From an uncultured Alphaproteobacteria bacterium (GTDB lineage Bacteria > Pseudomonadota > Alphaproteobacteria > Rhizobiales > Hyphomicrobiaceae), in assembly GCA_937950105.1 (NCBI GenBank), contig CALFEM010000206.1, positions 1 to 16,093 on the forward strand: DNA of 16,093 nt, written 5' to 3'. The stretch's first letter is position 1. Every line of letters begins with the position of its first letter. Positions 15,113 to 16,093 of this stretch are shown piece after piece. The position numbers and the translations under genes are program-made. The notes beneath the pieces were generated by a model that searched no databases, was not told the origin of the DNA, and was given only the letters and a program-made list of their open reading frames with translations.

Positions 15113-15219
15113 ATCTTCGGGTCCCTTTTCAAGTGAAGGCCAGGGGACTGGTCCCCTGGACCCCGATTTGGTGGCGCCGCCGATTCACGCCGCGCGAAGA
15201 CGCGCTGCGATCGGGGGCG
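15113..15219. repeat. Palindromic element in the ccmC-ccmD gap
   Basis: At 15140-15159 lies CCAGGGGACTGGTCCCCTGG, two perfect 9-base arms around TG. As RNA it folds to an 8-bp stem with a CTGG tetraloop on either strand. Similar GGGGAC/GTCCCC palindromes are, from general knowledge, common as dispersed intergenic repeats in alphaproteobacteria. It sits inside what should be one operon and could act as a partial terminator or mRNA-stabilising stem. No second copy is present in the window. Confidence 0.5.
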
Positions 15220-16011
15220 TTACTCCGCCTGCACCTCGCGGCCACGCGCGGCGCGCTCCACCTCGGCCATGCGGAGCGCCTTGACGCGGCGGCGCCAGAT
15301 CTCGTTGCGCATGCCCTTCATGTGCAGCGCGAAGAACAGCAGCGAGAAACCGACCGCGTTGACCATCAGCGGATAGAGAATCGACGAGTGGATCGCCGGC
15401 CCGCCCATTTTCACGACGCTGGCCGGCTGGTGCAGCGTGTTCCACCAGTCGACCGAGAACTTGATGATCGGCAGGATGACGACGCCGACAAGGCCGAACA
15501 CCGCCGTCTGCTTCGCCGCCATCGCCTCGTCGTCCAGCGAGGAACGCAGAGCCATCAGGCCGAGATAGAGAAAGAACAGGATCAGCACCGAGGTCAGCCG
15601 CGCGTCCCACACCCAGTAGGTGCCCCACATCGGCTTGCCCCACAGCGAGCCCGTGACCAGCGCCAGCAGCGTGAAGGCGGCGCCGATGGGAGCGGCGGCC
15701 TTGGCCGAGACGTCGGCAAGCGGATGCCGGAACACCAGGAGGCCGAAGCTCGAAATGGCGATCATCAGGTAGCCCATCATGCCGAGCCAGGCCGAGGGCA
15801 CGTGGATGAACATGATCTTGACCGTCTCGCCCTGCTGGTAGTCAGGCGGGGCGACGAAAAAGGTCAGGTAGAGGCCATAGGCGATCACGGCCGCCGCCAG
15901 AATGGACAGCACGGGCAACAGCTTGTCCGACAGCTTCATGAACTGCGTCGGGTTGGCCAGCCGCTGCGTCCAGGTCTGCGCAGGGAGTTCGGTACGGGTT
16001 TCGGTGCTCAT
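15220..16011 (-). CDS. ccmC: Haem exporter/haem-handling protein CcmC
   Basis: This inner-membrane protein loads haem onto CcmE in System I cytochrome c maturation. The 263 residues have about six membrane helices. The tryptophan-rich WWD-type segment WGKPMWGTYWVWDARLTS (124-141) is flanked by the two conserved periplasmic histidines, His70 in FIHVPSAW and His194 in NTLHQP, which bind haem in this family. ATG 16011 has AGGGA 4 bases upstream. ccmA and ccmB would be expected upstream, but the contig ends 35 bases after the start. ccmD follows after 107 bases. Confidence 0.96.
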   Translation of the reverse strand: MSTETRTELPAQTWTQRLANPTQFMKLSDKLLPVLSILAAAVIAYGLYLTFFVAPPDYQQGETVKIMFIHVPSAWLGMMGYLMIAISSFGLLVFRHPLADVSAKAAAPIGAAFTLLALVTGSLWGKPMWGTYWVWDARLTSVLILFFLYLGLMALRSSLDDEAMAAKQTAVFGLVGVVILPIIKFSVDWWNTLHQPASVVKMGGPAIHSSILYPLMVNAVGFSLLFFALHMKGMRNEIWRRRVKALRMAEVERAARGREVQAE

Positions 16012-16046
16012 GGTTCCCTGATCTAGAGCCTGATCGGCTGAGATGG

Positions 16047-16093
16047 AGATCGGAAGAGCGTCGTGTAGGGAAAGAGTGTAGATCTCGGTGGTC
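16047..16093 (-). other. Untrimmed Illumina sequencing adapter (contig artefact)
   Basis: The last 47 bases begin AGATCGGAAGAGCGTCGTG and are the reverse complement of the same adapter found at 1-50. This is library sequence; genomic DNA ends at 16046. Confidence 0.97.

Noticed and set aside
1-16093. Inverted terminal repeats of a linear element
   Set aside because: The repeated ends are Illumina adapter sequence, not biological repeats.

Overview
This window looks like one complete short-read contig from a high-GC alphaproteobacterium, most likely of the order Hyphomicrobiales (Rhizobiales). The placement is inference. It rests on the alphaproteobacterial form of the sdhCDA genes, a ccmC-ccmD-ccmG cytochrome c maturation cluster, two ethylmalonyl-CoA pathway enzymes that closely resemble those of Rhodobacter, and strongly GC-biased codon use. 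Both ends carry untrimmed Illumina adapter (1-50 and 16047-16093). These bases are not biological, and the contig cannot be assumed to continue into them.

Layout. 51-140 is the 3' end of an unidentified plus-strand gene, followed by a strong hairpin terminator. On the minus strand, read from right to left, come sdhC, sdhD and sdhA (2921 down to 231) as one tight operon with no sdhB behind it. A renalase-like FAD oxidoreductase gene (3083-4087, minus) lies upstream of sdhC. 4088-4629 has no convincing gene. A minus-strand pair follows: an Mcl2-type malyl-CoA thioesterase gene and a mesaconyl-CoA hydratase gene (6624 down to 4630). Divergent from this pair, on the plus strand, are pyridoxal kinase pdxY, a SulP-family transporter, a beta-carbonic anhydrase and a GMC/cholesterol-oxidase-like flavoprotein (6771-11988). 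Convergent with these is a 636-residue minus-strand protein that joins a zinc-ribbon-like N-terminus, a DUF805 membrane domain and a SUMF1/FGE-type domain (12123-14033). Its base composition is clearly lower in GC than its neighbours. The right end holds ccmG, a small ccmD and ccmC on the minus strand.

How the parts fit together. Succinate dehydrogenase, mesaconyl-CoA hydratase and malyl-CoA thioesterase all serve C4-dicarboxylate and acetyl-CoA metabolism. The SulP transporter and carbonic anhydrase are probably a bicarbonate uptake and interconversion pair. Each has upstream a nearly identical 23-bp element (19 of 23 positions match), suggesting shared control. The ethylmalonyl-CoA pathway consumes CO2 and bicarbonate, so this proximity may be functional, but that is inference. 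The ccm genes equip the cell for c-type cytochromes.

Most noteworthy are the zinc-ribbon/DUF805/SUMF1 fusion protein, the shared element upstream of the transporter and carbonic anhydrase, the missing sdhB, and the adapter ends. I found no tRNA or rRNA genes, CRISPR array, insertion sequence or phage gene.
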